DNA from: Candidatus Auribacterota bacterium
GTDB lineage: Bacteria; Auribacterota; JAFGBW01; JAFGJP01
NCBI GenBank assembly: GCA_016929035.1
Contig: JAFGJP010000095.1
Coordinates: 1-7,184, forward strand
DNA length: 7,184 nt
Direction: 5' to 3'
Of this stretch, positions 6,299 through 7,184 are shown piece after piece. Both the position numbers and the translations under genes were made by a program. Position 1 is the first letter of the stretch. Every line of letters starts with the position of its first letter. The notes under the pieces are model-generated. The model saw nothing but the letters and a program-made list of their open reading frames with translations. It made no database searches and was not told the origin of the DNA.

Positions 6299-6796
6299 TT
6301 ATTTGGAATTTTTATCAGAAGAGTATAATTTCTTCTGTATTGTTTTACGGGATGTTCCGATTTTTTCCTGCAGCAGCCCCATGGGGCACATCACGCACCA
6401 GGATCTGTGCTTTGTCGCAATGCCTGAAACAATCGATATAACGGTGGTCAGCAGGCAAGTCCCTATAAAGACAGACCCGATAGCAATAGGACTGCCTCCT
6501 GTACGGACAATGCGAAAAGAAAGAAAACTCATAAGAAGGAAAAATATCATCCACCGGAACCATGGCCTTGCGATCATTTTTGGCACAGGTTTTTTAAGGC
6601 TGATTTTTGATAAGACAATGTCCAGGAAAGCACCTCTTGGACAGAGATGCCAGCACCAGTATCTTTGTTTAAAAAAAGAAAAGACAAGAAAAAAAGCCAT
6701 CATGCCCACGACCAGATACCCCAGGACAGGGAAAAACAATCCTCCTATGATAATAAGAGGCAGAAACCAGATCATTGTCAACTGCGATTTTTTCAA
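6299..6796 (-). CDS. NapH-like 4Fe-4S-binding membrane protein (Fer4_5 type)
   Basis: Counted from the TTG at 6796 (read as Met), this is a 165-residue protein with about four membrane helices (near 8-24, 25-43, 82-95 and 104-126). Two cysteine motifs follow helices: YWCWHLCPRGAFLD (Cys48, Cys52) and SWCVMCPMGLLQ (Cys134, Cys137). Paired motifs ending in CP with a following Gly are the signature of the Fer4_5 domain of NapH, NosR and related electron-transfer proteins. It lacks the CxxCxxCxxxCP ferredoxin domains that NapH carries, so it is a short form. A role in membrane electron transfer is inferred from the family. An ATG at 6871 would add 25 residues, but it lies upstream of the promoter at 6827-6855, has no good ribosome site and follows a TAA. 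GGGAG (6804-6808) serves the TTG. The GT-C gene follows after 91 bp. Confidence 0.75.
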   Translation of the reverse strand: MKKSQLTMIWFLPLIIIGGLFFPVLGYLVVGMMAFFLVFSFFKQRYWCWHLCPRGAFLDIVLSKISLKKPVPKMIARPWFRWMIFFLLMSFLSFRIVRTGGSPIAIGSVFIGTCLLTTVISIVSGIATKHRSWCVMCPMGLLQEKIGTSRKTIQKKLYSSDKNSK

Positions 6797-6803
6797 ATCC
6801 TGT

Positions 6804-6808
6804 CTCCC
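6804..6808 (-). promoter_or_regulatory. Shine-Dalgarno site that decides the TTG start at 6796
   Basis: On the minus strand, GGGAG lies 7 bases before the TTG at 6796, within a leader of about 24 bases expected from the promoter at 6827-6855. Confidence 0.6.
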
Positions 6809-6826
6809 ATAAAAATCCAACAGAGA

Positions 6827-6855
6827 TTTATAGAGGGTTATTCGCTGTTTGTCAA
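6827..6855 (-). promoter_or_regulatory. Near-consensus sigma70 promoter of the NapH-like gene
   Basis: On the minus strand, a perfect TTGACA (6850-6855) is followed after exactly 17 bases by TATAAA (6827-6832, 5 of 6). Transcription would begin near 6820. It can drive the NapH-like gene and, by read-through, the GT-C and GT2 genes, as I see no terminator between them. Confidence 0.75.
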
Positions 6856-6928
6856 AATAAATAAAGGGCATTTAGCTTCATATGGGGGCATAGGGCTTGA
6901 ACAAAAGGATGAAAACAACATGGCTTAT

Positions 6929-7184
6929 CTATAGATAGAACAGGAGCTCTAGGTAGAAAGTAAGAAAATTAAATAAATACCAGGGGATAGTTTTATTTTT
7001 TGTGATCTGCCAGTTTGGCGTGTTGCCGAGGTCACAGCGGTTGTTGATGGTAAAAGCCAGGTTCCCTTCATTGTCATGGTAAAACCGGATGGTTGTTCCT
7101 TTAATATAAAAGACGAGGTGTTTTTTCCTTATATTTTTTACAGCCACCATGTGGAAAATAACCGGAGCAAAAATAGCAATAATA
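6929..7184 (-). CDS. Unrecognised protein, C-terminal part (5' end outside window)
   Basis: The frame is open from the right edge to a TAG at 6929-6931, showing 84 residues. An ATG at 7150 lies inside the frame, but the 11 codons before it (IIAIFAPVIFH) are open and hydrophobic, so the gene probably starts beyond the window. The visible part begins with a likely membrane segment, continues through a basic turn (KNIRKKH) and a polar stretch with one Cys (NRCDLGNTPNW), and ends in an aromatic hydrophobic tail (about the last 20 residues) that may be a second membrane segment. I recognise no family. Being AT-rich and short, it could also be chance open frame. It lies upstream of the NapH-like gene's promoter on the same strand, so the two are probably separate transcripts. 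Confidence 0.4.
   Translation of the reverse strand, partial: IIAIFAPVIFHMVAVKNIRKKHLVFYIKGTTIRFYHDNEGNLAFTINNRCDLGNTPNWQITKNKTIPWYLFNFLTFYLELLFYL

Noticed and set aside
6294..6300. T7 run near the end of the NapH-like gene as a terminator tail.
   Set aside because: On the coding strand it is an A-run directly after the stop codon, with no stem before it, and in the plus direction there is no gene to terminate.
6303..6812. 169-codon open frame on the plus strand.
   Set aside because: It is antisense to the NapH-like gene, whose cysteine motifs and helices are clear; the plus-strand product is basic with no recognisable domain.
1..7184. CRISPR array, tRNA or rRNA genes, insertion sequences, integrase or phage genes, toxin-antitoxin pairs.
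   Set aside because: Nothing in the sequence supports any of these: no spaced direct repeats, no recognisable RNA gene, no transposase or integrase motif.

Overview
The window is bacterial chromosomal DNA with seven protein-coding genes, two of them cut by the window edges. I see no tRNA, rRNA, CRISPR array, transposase or phage gene. An outer-membrane beta-barrel protein with a Sec signal peptide points to a Gram-negative (diderm) cell. A polyprenol-phosphate sugar synthase and a GT-C membrane glycosyltransferase sit next to a NapH-like iron-sulfur membrane protein and a UPF0174-type protein. That mix fits an environmental diderm lineage such as Omnitrophota or Desulfobacterota better than an enteric bacterium, but this placement is an inference of low confidence.

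Layout, left to right. Positions 1-854 (+) hold the C-terminal 283 residues of an unrecognised charged protein. It converges on a class I SAM methyltransferase at 920-1642 (-), which has its own sigma70-like promoter. A divergent intergenic region at 1643-1868 separates it from an omptin-family outer-membrane protease at 1869-2828 (+), with a strong Shine-Dalgarno site and all four catalytic residues recognisable by hand alignment. It is followed by a UPF0174/YaaW-like protein at 2933-3985 (+) with two extra N-terminal membrane helices. Its coding sequence carries a striking perfect 15-bp inverted repeat at 3065-3102. The stretch 3986-4144 lies between convergent genes and contains a 9-bp inverted repeat that may end transcription.

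The right half is all on the minus strand. In transcription order it holds an unrecognised partial membrane protein (7184-6929), a NapH-like 4Fe-4S membrane protein (6796-6299) behind a near-consensus promoter, a GT-C glycosyltransferase (6207-4840), and a DPM1-like GT2 synthase (4843-4145). The last two overlap by ATGA. The GT2 enzyme would charge a polyprenyl phosphate with a sugar in the cytoplasm, and the GT-C enzyme would use such a donor outside the membrane. However, the GT-C gene lacks the N-terminal helix and the first outer loop that normally carry the catalytic acid.

The observations most worth checking are the omptin outside its usual hosts with an apparently altered S1 pocket, the 5'-truncated GT-C gene, the inverted repeat inside the UPF0174-type gene, and the start of the NapH-like gene, which the promoter fixes at a TTG codon. 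No stretch longer than 300 bases lacks a gene; the longest gap is 1643-1868.
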